Source of the DNA: Candidatus Parcubacteria bacterium | Lineage (GTDB): Bacteria; Patescibacteriota; Minisyncoccia; Phycocordibacterales; Zambryskibacteraceae | Assembly: GCA_019658995.1 (NCBI GenBank) | Contig: JAIFWN010000001.1 | Coordinates: 84,852 to 121,467, forward strand | DNA: 36,616 bases | Direction: 5' to 3' | Part shown: in pieces, positions 16,853 through 26,349 of the stretch | Position numbering within the stretch: the first letter of the stretch is position 1 | How the letters are laid out: each line of letters starts with the position of its first letter | Position numbers and translations under genes: made by a program | The notes under the pieces: generated by a model | Databases searched by the model: none | Told to the model about the DNA's origin: nothing | What the model saw: only the letters and a program-made list of their open reading frames with translations

Positions 16853-17404
16853 ATGACTTATAACTTCAATCAATTTAAATCTGGCGCAGAGCAGGCAGTA
16901 GAGTGGCTCAAGAGGGAATACGCCGGATTAAGAACTGGGAGAGCTAGCGCTGCGATACTCGATGCTATAAAGGTGGACGCGTATGGAAATGCAATGGCGA
17001 TAAATCAGCTCGCGGCGATAAACGTCGAGGGGCCGGGGTCTATACGTATAGTGCCGTGGGATAGCAATGTTGGTAAGCCTATTGAGTCAGCGATACAGCA
17101 ATCTAATCTTGGTTTGTCTGTAACTATGGATGACAAAGGACTAAGAATCAATTTTCCTCAATTAACCAGCGAAAGGAGGGCAGAGTTAGCTAAGGTCGCC
17201 AAGCAGAAGCTCGAGGAAGCTCGCGTAAGAGTGCGCAACGAGAGAGAAAAGGTCCACTCGGACGTCGATAAACAAGAGAAGGCCGGAGGCATGGGCAAGG
17301 ACGATGCCTACCGTGTAAGACAGGATTTGCAGAAGCTCGTGGACGAAGCCAACAAGAAGCTCGAAGAATTACTTTTGAAAAAGGAAAAAGAAATAACCGA
17401 ATAA
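16853..17404 (+). CDS. frr: Ribosome recycling factor
   Basis: LKREYAGLRTGRASAAILD, INQLAAINVEGPGSIRIVPWD, LGLSVTMDDKGLRINFPQLTSERRAELAKVAKQKLEEARVRVRNER. Confidence 0.97.
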   Translation: MTYNFNQFKSGAEQAVEWLKREYAGLRTGRASAAILDAIKVDAYGNAMAINQLAAINVEGPGSIRIVPWDSNVGKPIESAIQQSNLGLSVTMDDKGLRINFPQLTSERRAELAKVAKQKLEEARVRVRNEREKVHSDVDKQEKAGGMGKDDAYRVRQDLQKLVDEANKKLEELLLKKEKEITE

Positions 17405-18139
17405 ATGACAATAATAATTTTCCTCATAATTCTCTCTGTCTTGGTCATTGCCCACGAGTTCGGGCATTTTTGGATTGCCAAGAAAGCCGGCGTGGGGGTG
17501 AAGGAGTTCGGCATCGGCTTCCCGCCGAGGGCCAGGAAACTTTTCAGCTGGATGGGCACTGATTTTACTCTGAACTGGCTGCCGTTCGGCGGCTTCGTCA
17601 AAATGGAAGATGAGGGGGAGCGCAAGATATCTGTTCTCATCGCCGGAGTGGTGGCCAACTTTATCCTGGCCTGGATCCTCTTCACCATCGTACTTATGCT
17701 AGGCATCGAGGGGCAGGACGGATTCGTACAGCGTGGTCTTTTTGACGGGCTTTGGCACGGACTCCTGACTACGGGGAAGATTACCTGGCTTACTATTGGG
17801 GCGATATGGCATCTCCTGGCCGGAGCTTTCACCGGACAGGGCAGTCTGGCTGATGTCGTCGGACCCGTAGGCTTAGTCGGGTTGGTGGGTGAAGCTAAAA
17901 TGCTCGGTCTCTCGTATGTCCTCTACTTTACCGCACTCATATCCGTAAATCTGGCTATCATCAACCTCATACCGGTACCGGCCCTCGACGGCGGCAGAAT
18001 CCTTCTTGTGATCATCGAACGCGTGAGGGGCAAAAGGATCTCGCCGAAGCTTTTCAATATGATCAATCTGGCGAGTTTTGCTCTCCTCATACTGCTTATG
18101 GTGATAATCACCGTGCGCGACATACACAGGCTGTTATAA
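17405..18139 (+). CDS. Site-2 protease family (RseP-like, M50) metalloprotease, short form
   Basis: VIAHEFGHFWIAKKAGVGVKEFGIGFPPR (HExxH) and NLAIINLIPVPALDGGRIL (second zinc-site motif). Confidence 0.93.
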   Translation: MTIIIFLIILSVLVIAHEFGHFWIAKKAGVGVKEFGIGFPPRARKLFSWMGTDFTLNWLPFGGFVKMEDEGERKISVLIAGVVANFILAWILFTIVLMLGIEGQDGFVQRGLFDGLWHGLLTTGKITWLTIGAIWHLLAGAFTGQGSLADVVGPVGLVGLVGEAKMLGLSYVLYFTALISVNLAIINLIPVPALDGGRILLVIIERVRGKRISPKLFNMINLASFALLILLMVIITVRDIHRLL

Positions 18140-18146
18140 TAAGTGT

Positions 18147-18449
18147 ATGAGTATGGAAGGTTTAAACCATAAGGAAAGCAGTGAGGCTAGACTCGACAAG
18201 ATGTCTCTTGTTCGTGATGAAATTCGCAATGCGTTGATTATGGTTTCCTGCGGCGACAATGCCGATTTCAACGCATGCATGAAGGAGTGGGCGCTCCATG
18301 GTAACGAAGAGTATGAAAGGTTATTCGAAGAGTTTTCCGGAGAAGATGATAATTTCCTTGACCGCTGGGATGATCCAAAAGAACAGTCGGGTATTATTCG
18401 CCGTTTTGAGGAAAGAATAAGTACGACCACCTTCAAGCGAGCCGCCTAG
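18147..18449 (+). CDS. Hypothetical protein (100 aa, acidic)
   Basis: ORF fills the gap between the S2P gene and proS; no recognised domain. Confidence 0.55.
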   Translation: MSMEGLNHKESSEARLDKMSLVRDEIRNALIMVSCGDNADFNACMKEWALHGNEEYERLFEEFSGEDDNFLDRWDDPKEQSGIIRRFEERISTTTFKRAA

Positions 18450-18481
18450 TTTTGACCTCTGTTTTCGGGTACTATATTGCC

Positions 18482-19732
18482 ATGCTGCAAAGCCGGCTTT
18501 TTACCAAGACTCGGAAAGACGCGCCCAAAGATGAGGTCGCACTGAATGCCCAACTTTTGATACGAGGAGGATATATACACAAGGAGATGGCTGGAGCATA
18601 TTCTTATCTCCCGCTCGGTCTCAGGGTACTGGACAAGATTAAGAACATTGTGCGCGAAGAGATGAATTCTCTGGGAGGAGAAGAGCTCGTTATGACCTCT
18701 CTCCAGCGCAAAGAGCTCTGGGAGGAGACCGACAGATGGGACGATGAGAGGGTCGACGTCTGGTTCAAGTCTGCACTCAAAAGCGGCGCGGAAGTCGGCT
18801 TCGGCTGGTCGCACGAAGAGCCTATAACCGACATGATGAAGGAGTATGTTGCGAGTTATCGCGACCTGCCCGTGTATGTGTATCAGTTCCAGACCAAGCT
18901 CCGTAACGAGCTTCGTGCCAAGAGCGGCATCATGCGCGGACGCGAGTTTCTAATGAAAGATATGTACTCCTACACCGCAAGCGAGGAGGCGCATAAGGAG
19001 TTTTATGACAAAGTCACGGCGGCATACCTCAAGATTTTCGAGAGAGTCGGTCTTGGCGATATTACTTATCTTACCTTCGCCTCCGGTGGAGCCTTTACCC
19101 AGTTTAGCCACGAGTTTCAGACAGTTTTGCCGGCCGGGGAAGATACTATTTATATAGATTCTAAGAAGCGCATTGCGGTGAACAAGGAAGTACTAAATGA
19201 TGAAGTGCTTTCAAAGCTCGGTTTGGATAAAAAAGATCTTGTCGAGGAGACGGCGGCGGAGGTTGGTAACATTTTCAGCTTCGGCGGAGCAAAATCAGAA
19301 CAGCTCGGGCTCAATTTCAAGAACGAAGACGGCGAGTCAGTGCCAGTAACTCTCGGTTCGTACGGTATTGGTATAACCAGACTGATGGGTGTAGTGGTGG
19401 AAGCACTCGGCGATGAGAAGGGTATTGTCTGGCCGAAGTCGATTGCCCCTTTCCGCGCACATCTCTTGCTCCTCAGCGAGGATGCGAAGATTAAAGCCCT
19501 GGCTAATGAAGTTTATAAGACTCTCGAGAAGAATGGAGTGGAAGTTCTTTATGACGACCGTGATCAGAGAGCAGGTGAGAAGTTCGCCGATGCCGATCTC
19601 CTGGGTATTCCGAGCCAGATTATTATCGGCAACAAAACCGCGGAGTCAAAACTCTTCGAACTCAAGGACAGAGAAAGCGGAAAGACATCCGAGGTCAATC
19701 TAGAGCATCTGATCGCAGAACTTAGAGGTTAG
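18482..19732 (+). CDS. proS: Prolyl-tRNA synthetase (bacterial type, short)
   Basis: GAYSYLPLGLRVLDKIKNIVREEMN, SHEEPITDMMKEYVASYRDLPVYVYQFQTKLRNELRAKSGIMRGREFLMKDMYSY, GSYGIGITRLMGV, YDDRDQRAGEKFADADLLGIP. Start taken at ATG 18482. Confidence 0.95.
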   Translation: MLQSRLFTKTRKDAPKDEVALNAQLLIRGGYIHKEMAGAYSYLPLGLRVLDKIKNIVREEMNSLGGEELVMTSLQRKELWEETDRWDDERVDVWFKSALKSGAEVGFGWSHEEPITDMMKEYVASYRDLPVYVYQFQTKLRNELRAKSGIMRGREFLMKDMYSYTASEEAHKEFYDKVTAAYLKIFERVGLGDITYLTFASGGAFTQFSHEFQTVLPAGEDTIYIDSKKRIAVNKEVLNDEVLSKLGLDKKDLVEETAAEVGNIFSFGGAKSEQLGLNFKNEDGESVPVTLGSYGIGITRLMGVVVEALGDEKGIVWPKSIAPFRAHLLLLSEDAKIKALANEVYKTLEKNGVEVLYDDRDQRAGEKFADADLLGIPSQIIIGNKTAESKLFELKDRESGKTSEVNLEHLIAELRG

Positions 19733-19735
19733 TTT

Positions 19736-20797
19736 ATGACAAATATTAAGGAAAAATTAAGGAGAATCTTCTCCCATGATATTGGCATCGACCTGGGTAC
19801 GGCTAATACCCTGGTGTATCTGCGTGGGCGCGGTATCGTCATCAACGAGCCATCGGTGGTGGCAGTGAACCAAAAGACCGGGCAGGTGGTTGCCGTCGGT
19901 GCCGAAGCCAAGGCCATGCTCGGACGCACGCCAGCGCACATCTCCGCCATCCGCCCGCTTGTAGACGGAGTGATCTCAGACTTCGAGGTTACTGAGGAGA
20001 TGCTAGCCTATCTCCTGGGCAAGGCTCAGGAAAGTTCGCGCAAGATCCTGGCACCGAGAGTGGTGGTCGGGGTACCGTCGGGCATCACCTCGGTTGAGAT
20101 CCGCGCCGTGCGCGATGCCGCCAGGAATGCCGGAGCAGGCATGGTGCATATAGTAGAGGAGCCGATGGCGGCTGCCATAGGAATGCGTCTTCCAATACAT
20201 GATCCGGTCGGGAGCATGGTTGTCGATATCGGCGGGGGCACTTCGGACATTGCTGTGCTTAGTCTCGGCGGGGTGGTAAGGGCCAAGAACTTGCGCGTAG
20301 CCGGGGATAGATTCAACCAGGATATTATTTCTTACGTAAGAAATCAGTTCAAAATCCTGATCGGCGAGAAGACTGCCGAAGCCGTTAAGTTCGTCGCCAC
20401 CGCCTTAATACCCGAAGGAGATACTCTCGAAGCCAGGGTCAAGGGCAGGGATCTGGTCACGGGATTGCCGCGCGAAGTAATCATAACCGATGCCGACATT
20501 CGCGAAGCCCTCTCGGCCTCGATCGAAGCGCTGGTTTTAGGTATACGAGAAGTTCTGGAGACTACGCCGCCTGAAGTCATAGCCGATGTGATTGAACGCG
20601 GAATCTTCCTCGCCGGGGGAGGAGCGCTCTTGCATGGGCTGCCGGAACTTCTGGAGAGCGAGCTCAATATTCCGATCCATGTAGCATCTGACCCGCTTTC
20701 GGCCGTAGCCAGAGGTACAGGCGTGATACTTGAGGATATAGAGAAGTTCAGAGATATTTTAATTGAAAATGAAGACGACCTTCCGCAGAAGATATAA
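19736..20797 (+). CDS. mreB: Rod shape-determining protein MreB
   Basis: IGIDLGTANTLVYLRGRGIVINEPSVVA, HIVEEPMAAAIGMRLPI, GSMVVDIGGGTSDIAVLSLGGVV, FLAGGGALLHGLPELL. Confidence 0.98.
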   Translation: MTNIKEKLRRIFSHDIGIDLGTANTLVYLRGRGIVINEPSVVAVNQKTGQVVAVGAEAKAMLGRTPAHISAIRPLVDGVISDFEVTEEMLAYLLGKAQESSRKILAPRVVVGVPSGITSVEIRAVRDAARNAGAGMVHIVEEPMAAAIGMRLPIHDPVGSMVVDIGGGTSDIAVLSLGGVVRAKNLRVAGDRFNQDIISYVRNQFKILIGEKTAEAVKFVATALIPEGDTLEARVKGRDLVTGLPREVIITDADIREALSASIEALVLGIREVLETTPPEVIADVIERGIFLAGGGALLHGLPELLESELNIPIHVASDPLSAVARGTGVILEDIEKFRDILIENEDDLPQKI

Positions 20798-21551
20798 TGG
20801 CGGCGAGAAGAATTTCTCGAAGCGCACCTTGTATGTAATTGCCGCTCTTGGCGCCGGTATTGCAGTCTTTTACTTCCTGCGCTCCCCCATACTCAACGCC
20901 ATTTCGCCAGTATGGAGAGGTCAAAATTCCATAACCCGCGGAATAAGTAATTTCCTCGGCCTCATAAAAGATAAGGATTCACTCGCGCGCGATAACCTGG
21001 CCCTTCGCGAAAAACTGGCTTCGTACGAGTTGCTCCTTGCCGAAAACAGGGCGCTGTCTGCCTCGCGGGACGAGCTCCTCGGGAAGTTCGGACGCGAGGA
21101 AAGCACGGCGGGGATAGCGGCTGGTGTATTGGTACATCCTCCCGAGACTCCTTATGACAATCTAATCATAGACGCCGGTGAGGTAGAGGGGGTAAAGATG
21201 GATTCGAGAGTCTCTCTTCCCGAGGGTGGGGCACTTGGAACCATATCTGAAGTTCATGAGCATCAGTCCAAAGTGGCACTCTACTCAGGATCATCTATTG
21301 AGACCGGCGGGTTACTCGAGCGCGGCAATATACCGGTTACGCTTGTCGGCGCCGGGGGTGGAACCTTCAAACTGACCCTGCCTCGCGACGTAATCGTGGA
21401 GGCGGGAGACAAGATACTCTTGCCGGGGATTCGCTCTGAACTCGTAGGCGTGGTCAGAGAGGTGTCACTGGAGCCTACGGACTCTGAGAAACACGTTACC
21501 GTCGGTGCTGTTGCCAATATTCACGGAATTCGCTTTGTAAACGTACATTGA
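20763..21551 (+). CDS. mreC: Rod shape-determining protein MreC
   Basis: TM, coiled coil (DNLALREKLASYELLLAENRAL), then beta domain (PYDNLIIDAGEVEGVKMDSRVSLPEGGALGTISEV...). Directly downstream of mreB. Confidence 0.9.
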   Translation: MKMKTTFRRRYNGGEKNFSKRTLYVIAALGAGIAVFYFLRSPILNAISPVWRGQNSITRGISNFLGLIKDKDSLARDNLALREKLASYELLLAENRALSASRDELLGKFGREESTAGIAAGVLVHPPETPYDNLIIDAGEVEGVKMDSRVSLPEGGALGTISEVHEHQSKVALYSGSSIETGGLLERGNIPVTLVGAGGGTFKLTLPRDVIVEAGDKILLPGIRSELVGVVREVSLEPTDSEKHVTVGAVANIHGIRFVNVH

Positions 21552-21552
21552 T

Positions 21553-21810
21553 ATGCGGGTAGGATTCACCATCATTGCCCTTATATTGACTCTGGCACTA
21601 CCTTACTGGGTGTATCTGCCGTTTATTTTCGCCGGGGTTATTGTTTTCCCTTTATATATAGAAGCGGTTTTCCTGGCTCTGCTCATAGACACCCTGTACG
21701 GTGGCGGAGAATACGGTAAAATGCTCTTCGGATTCCCGTTCGGCATTGTCGCAGCCCTTCTGGTGATCTTTGCCGCTCCGCTTCGTGAACACTTACGTTT
21801 CAATGCATAA
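21553..21810 (+). CDS. mreD: MreD-like short membrane protein
   Basis: 85-aa, multi-TM protein between mreC and mrdA; assigned mainly by position. Confidence 0.6.
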   Translation: MRVGFTIIALILTLALPYWVYLPFIFAGVIVFPLYIEAVFLALLIDTLYGGGEYGKMLFGFPFGIVAALLVIFAAPLREHLRFNA

Positions 21811-23515
21811 CATAATCCGTAAATTCAAAAAGAGTCTTGACCACAGCAGCCGGGAAATAAATCCGGAAGACATCTTTATCGACTCTGCCAATCTGCCCGG
21901 CCTTAACCGCGACCGTTTCGAAGGCCGCATGGAGAGGCCGATTGGGGAAAGGACATTCTTCTTCTTCAAAATTTTCCTGGCCATAGTGATTGTATCCCTA
22001 GCGGGTAAGCTCTGGGGTCTCCAGGTCAAAGACGGCAAGGTCTACGCGGAGGTAAGCGAAAACAATCGTCTCGACCGCACCATAGTCTTTGCCGACCGCG
22101 GAGTAATATATGACAGGAACAAACTGCCGCTTGCCGAAAACAGCATAAAGCCCGGGGAGGAGGACTTCGCCGGACGTAAGTATGCTCCCATACAGGGTCT
22201 CGCGGCGGTACTCGGTTATGTGAAGTTTCCGCAGAAGGACTCGAGCGGCCGCTACTACGATGAGTCATACCACGGCCAGGCTGGGGTGGAAAAGATTTAT
22301 GATTATCAGCTTAGCGGCGTGAACGGTTCAAAGTTAATTGAGTCCGATGCCCGGGGCGAGATCACGTCGGAGTCGATAGTCGAGTCTCCAAGGAAGGGAC
22401 TCGATCTTACTCTCGCCATCGATGCCCGCCTGACGGAAGAACTTTATAAAGCCATATCTGCCGCCGCTAAACTGAGAGGATTTACCGGGGGTGCGGCGGT
22501 CATAATGGATACAGAGACCGGAGAGATACTCGCCCTCACAAGCTATCCGGAGTATGACCCGAGTGTAGTAACAGCCGGAACAGATAAGGAAGAAATTAAG
22601 AGACTCCTGAATGATAAAAGTAAGCCCTTCCTCAACCGCGCAGTATCCGGCCTATACACTCCCGGCTCTATTGTGAAGCCGATAGTCGCTCTCGGAGCGC
22701 TTTCCGAAGATGTGATCGATCCCGGCAAGAGCATACTCTCGACCGGCGCGCTCACTCTCCCGAATCCTTATGACCCGGCACATCCTTCGGTCTTTAAGGA
22801 CTGGAAAGCTCACGGCTGGGTCAATATGCGTGAGGCTTTGGCGGTATCGAGCGATGTTTATTTCTACGAAGTCGGAGGCGGATTCCAAAACCAGCCAGGA
22901 CTTGGTATTACCAAGCTCGATAAATATTTCTCACTCTTCGGCATGACGGAGAAGACGGGTATAGATCTTCCCGCCGAAGGCGAAGGATACATTGCCAACC
23001 CGGAGTGGAAGGAGAGAACCTTTCCCGAAGATCCTGTCTGGCGCATCGGCAATACTTATCACACAGCCATAGGACAGTACGGCACGCAGGTCACGCCGGT
23101 AGCGGCGGCACGGTGGACCGCCGCATTGGCCAATGGCGGTACTCTCCTAGTACCCACAGTAGTGAAGGGCGGACACTCTGAAGATAAAAGGGTTTTGAGG
23201 AAAATCGATTTGCCGGAAGGCGACTGGGAGATAGTTCGCGAGGGCATGTACCAGAGTGTCCACGGCGGGGTAGCAAGCGGACTCTCCACTCCGGAGGTAC
23301 AAATTGCCGCTAAGACCGGTACGGCCGAGCTCGGTGTCCATAAGGAGTTTGTAAACTCGTGGGTTACTGGCTTCTTTCCTTACAAAAACCCCCGTTACGC
23401 TTTTGCTTTGATAATGGAGAAGGGTCCGGTAGCAAACTTAGTAGGCGCCACCTCGGTGATGCGTCAGGTTATAGACTGGATGACGCTAAACACTCCGGAG
23501 TATTTGCTTAATTGA
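21803..23515 (+). CDS. mrdA: Penicillin-binding protein 2 (transpeptidase)
   Basis: TM near N-terminus, PBP dimerisation region, TPGSIVKP (SxxK), SSDVYFYEVG (SxD/N), AAKTGTAE (KTG). Start taken at ATG 21803. Confidence 0.93.
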   Translation: MHNIIRKFKKSLDHSSREINPEDIFIDSANLPGLNRDRFEGRMERPIGERTFFFFKIFLAIVIVSLAGKLWGLQVKDGKVYAEVSENNRLDRTIVFADRGVIYDRNKLPLAENSIKPGEEDFAGRKYAPIQGLAAVLGYVKFPQKDSSGRYYDESYHGQAGVEKIYDYQLSGVNGSKLIESDARGEITSESIVESPRKGLDLTLAIDARLTEELYKAISAAAKLRGFTGGAAVIMDTETGEILALTSYPEYDPSVVTAGTDKEEIKRLLNDKSKPFLNRAVSGLYTPGSIVKPIVALGALSEDVIDPGKSILSTGALTLPNPYDPAHPSVFKDWKAHGWVNMREALAVSSDVYFYEVGGGFQNQPGLGITKLDKYFSLFGMTEKTGIDLPAEGEGYIANPEWKERTFPEDPVWRIGNTYHTAIGQYGTQVTPVAAARWTAALANGGTLLVPTVVKGGHSEDKRVLRKIDLPEGDWEIVREGMYQSVHGGVASGLSTPEVQIAAKTGTAELGVHKEFVNSWVTGFFPYKNPRYAFALIMEKGPVANLVGATSVMRQVIDWMTLNTPEYLLN

Positions 23516-23540
23516 CAACTCTGGATTTTTAAGGTAATAA
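23512..23540 (+). promoter_or_regulatory. Predicted promoter overlapping the mrdA stop codon
   Basis: TTGACA (23512-23517), 17 nt, TAATAA (23535-23540). Confidence 0.5.
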
Positions 23541-23626
23541 GAGCTTATTCCGTAGGGGCGAAGATCGTCCTTTCTTGAGAGAAGAACTCTCATGGCATCC
23601 AGCCGGAATGGCTCTTTGGGTGACTT

Positions 23627-24025
23627 ATGGATACTCCTACGAAGTTGTTCCTCGGAATCGTTGCGTTTGTGATTGCTGTAAATCTTGTCGAATGGGTTGT
23701 TCAAAAGGTTCTCAAGGCGAAGCGTGCGGAAGCTTTTGTGGGTCTCTTCATGACTGAGGAAGTAGTCATGGGGAAACTTGCCCGGCTCGCCGCTGAGCTC
23801 GACAGCATCTTCCGTGAACAAATCAGGGTTCAGTCTGAAGGTCTTGATCTTGGCGTCGAAGTCTGGGAGGACATGAATCGCAGAATGCAGGATATCATCT
23901 GCAAAAATAAGGCCGAGTTCTGGCAGGCAGTCGAGCTTGCGCGAACATTTGGTTTTCTCAAAGAAAACCCGATAGCTTCATATAGAGATGCTCTGAAGCC
24001 TCAAAAGAAGGACAGCTCTACCTAA
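23627..24025 (+). CDS. Hypothetical membrane-anchored protein (132 aa)
   Basis: N-terminal TM (LFLGIVAFVIAVNLVEWVV); own promoter and a terminator overlapping the stop codon. Confidence 0.65.
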   Translation: MDTPTKLFLGIVAFVIAVNLVEWVVQKVLKAKRAEAFVGLFMTEEVVMGKLARLAAELDSIFREQIRVQSEGLDLGVEVWEDMNRRMQDIICKNKAEFWQAVELARTFGFLKENPIASYRDALKPQKKDSST

Positions 24026-24044
24026 TAACGGTGGAGCTTTTTTA
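24014..24044 (+). terminator. Intrinsic terminator
   Basis: AGCTCTACC TAATAAC GGTGGAGCT followed by a T-tract. Confidence 0.8.
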
Positions 24045-24103
24045 TTGTGAATAGTTGAGGTTGATAAAGGCAGCTTTTCCTGGTATCATTTTGCCATTAA
24101 TTT

Positions 24104-24565
24104 ATGCACACCGAATACCTGACCCAGAGTAAATTCGATGAGTTCAAGAAGGAGCTCGAGTACTTGAAGACCGAAAAAAGGACCGAAATTGCCAAGAGCC
24201 TCGAGTACGCCAAGTCGCTAGGAGACCTCTCGGAGAACGCTGAGTATCACGAAGCCCGCAACTCCCAGGCTGTGGTCGAAGACCGCATCAGCCACCTGGA
24301 GGCACTTCTCAAGTCCGCTTCAATTGTCTCTTCGCACAGTACAGACACTGTGGCTGTGGGCACTACTGTGACCCTTAAGCGCGAGAGTGACGGCAGCAAA
24401 AAGACTTTCACCATCGTTGGAAGCGAGGAGTCGGACGCAGCCGGCGGCAAGATCTCAGTCCGTTCGCCGCTCGGAAGTGCAGCTATGGGCAAGTCGAAGG
24501 GCGAGAGTTTCTCCTTCGAGACACCATCCGGCACTATGACCTACAAGGTTTTGGATATAGAATAA
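24104..24565 (+). CDS. greA: Transcription elongation factor GreA
   Basis: [58 protein letters not shown] (GreA coiled coil) and C-terminal [20 protein letters not shown]. Confidence 0.96.
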   Translation: MHTEYLTQSKFDEFKKELEYLKTEKRTEIAKSLEYAKSLGDLSENAEYHEARNSQAVVEDRISHLEALLKSASIVSSHSTDTVAVGTTVTLKRESDGSKKTFTIVGSEESDAAGGKISVRSPLGSAAMGKSKGESFSFETPSGTMTYKVLDIE

Positions 24566-24569
24566 ACGC

Positions 24570-25928
24570 GTGGCTTCAATAGACGAAATACGCGAGGCGC
24601 GACTCCAAAAGCTAAAGCTCCTCGAAGAGAAGGGGATAAATCCATACCCCACTAGCGTTTCCCGCGACATGACTCTCGCGGAAGCGGCAGAAAATTTTGA
24701 TACATTATCCAGAGAGAGCAAGTCCATACACTTAGTCGGACGCATACTGGGCATAAGGGGGCAGGGTAAGATCGTATTCTTCGACTTCGACGACGGCTCC
24801 GCCAAATTCCAGGGGCTTTTGAAGAGGGGAGAACCGACCAAAGAGGATGAATTCGACCTCTTTAACGAGGTCTTTGACATCGGTGATTTCATCGAAGTTA
24901 AGGGTACGCTCTTCCTGACCAAACAGAACGAAAAGACGGTGCTAGTCGAGACCCTGCGCATGCTCGCCAAGTCCCTGCGTCCCCTCCCGGAGAAGTGGCA
25001 TGGCCTCCAGGATATCGAGGAGCGCTTCCGCAAGCGCTATCTTGATCTTATCGCGAGCAAGGAAGTTCGTGACCGCTTCAATACGAGATTTAAGATTATA
25101 TCTCTCATCCGCGAATTTTATATCGGGGATGGATACGCTGAGGTTGATCTACCCAACCTCCAGCCACTCGCCGGCGGAGCTACAGCCGCGCCATTCACTA
25201 CCCATCACAATGCTCTGGGCATGGACTTCTTCCTACCGGTGGCGCAGGAGCTTTATCTTAAGGAGCTTTTGGCCGGCGGGATGCCGAAAGTCTTTGAACT
25301 CGGCAAACGCTTCCGTAACGAGGGTATCGATACCACTCACAATCCCGAGTTCACTATGCTCGAAAGCAATGCCGCGTATGAAGATGCCGCCTCTCAGCGC
25401 GATTTTATAGAAAGACTTTTCCGTCATGTGGTACAGGGTATCTTTGGCACTCTGGAGTTTGAATACGGCGGGCACAAAATCAATCTTGAGAAGAAGTTCG
25501 AAGTTATGAAGTTTCCGGACATGAGCGATGATGAATATAAGAAAGAATTGCGCCCGAAACTGATTCAGCCGACCTTCCTCATTGACTATCCGGTAGGTGC
25601 AAATCCGTTTGCCAAGAGGAAAGATGATAATCCGGATCTGATCGACCGCTTCCAGCTCGTGATTGCAGGAGTCGAGCTCGTGAATGCCTTCTCGGAATTG
25701 AACAATCCTATCGACCAGAGAGAAAGATATTTGGAGGAAGATAAGAAGGGCAGGAAGGGGAATAAAGAAATTTCCCCGTCAGACCAGGAATATCTCGAGG
25801 CCATGGAATACGGCATGCCTCCGAACGGCGGTATCGGCATTGGTATTGACCGCCTGGTGATGCTTCTCACCAATGTCGTGAATATCAAGGAAGTCATCCT
25901 TTTCCCAACCCTGAAGCCGAAAAACTAG
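24570..25928 (+). CDS. lysS: Lysyl-tRNA synthetase, class II
   Basis: GTG start. [87 protein letters not shown]. Confidence 0.96.
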   Translation: MASIDEIREARLQKLKLLEEKGINPYPTSVSRDMTLAEAAENFDTLSRESKSIHLVGRILGIRGQGKIVFFDFDDGSAKFQGLLKRGEPTKEDEFDLFNEVFDIGDFIEVKGTLFLTKQNEKTVLVETLRMLAKSLRPLPEKWHGLQDIEERFRKRYLDLIASKEVRDRFNTRFKIISLIREFYIGDGYAEVDLPNLQPLAGGATAAPFTTHHNALGMDFFLPVAQELYLKELLAGGMPKVFELGKRFRNEGIDTTHNPEFTMLESNAAYEDAASQRDFIERLFRHVVQGIFGTLEFEYGGHKINLEKKFEVMKFPDMSDDEYKKELRPKLIQPTFLIDYPVGANPFAKRKDDNPDLIDRFQLVIAGVELVNAFSELNNPIDQRERYLEEDKKGRKGNKEISPSDQEYLEAMEYGMPPNGGIGIGIDRLVMLLTNVVNIKEVILFPTLKPKN

Positions 25929-25929
25929 C

Positions 25930-25959
25930 TTGACATTTGACTAATCTGTGTGATATAAT
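25930..25959 (+). promoter_or_regulatory. Predicted strong promoter
   Basis: TTGACA (25930-25935), 18 nt, TATAAT (25954-25959). Confidence 0.75.
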
Positions 25960-25989
25960 ATAGGAAGAAACCCTCGGCAGGAGGCAGAT

Positions 25990-26325
25990 TTGGAAACATT
26001 CGTTCGGTGGGAGGACATTCGCGAGGCGGCTCAGGATCGACGTAAAAAACTCGGTCTTCGGGAGACAGCCAAGGAAATGTATCTCTCGTACGAGGGGCTG
26101 CAAAGCTTTCTCGACGGACGGAGGTCCCAAGAGTCAACGAGAGCCAATCTCGTAGCTTGGTACCTCTGGCACAAGAACATTCGCGTATCGAATGAAGATG
26201 TCACGATCGCCAAGGGAATTCTCGTGCGGCATGCATTCGAGCTTCGCAAACCGCGAGCCCGAGAACGCCGCATGGGAGCAATCGTTGGCGACCTTTTCCA
26301 CCAATTGCTGATGTTGGACGATTGA
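25990..26325 (+). CDS. XRE-like helix-turn-helix protein
   Basis: TTG start with GGAGG upstream. LGLRETAKEMYLSYEGLQSFLDGRRSQESTRANLVAWYLWH has an HTH-like pattern. Confidence 0.6.
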   Translation: METFVRWEDIREAAQDRRKKLGLRETAKEMYLSYEGLQSFLDGRRSQESTRANLVAWYLWHKNIRVSNEDVTIAKGILVRHAFELRKPRARERRMGAIVGDLFHQLLMLDD

Positions 26326-26349
26326 ACTTTCACAACAGGAGAGTGGAGC

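Noticed and set aside
24455-25033. 192-aa minus-strand ORF
   Set aside because: Ser/Arg-rich shadow ORF antisense to greA and lysS.
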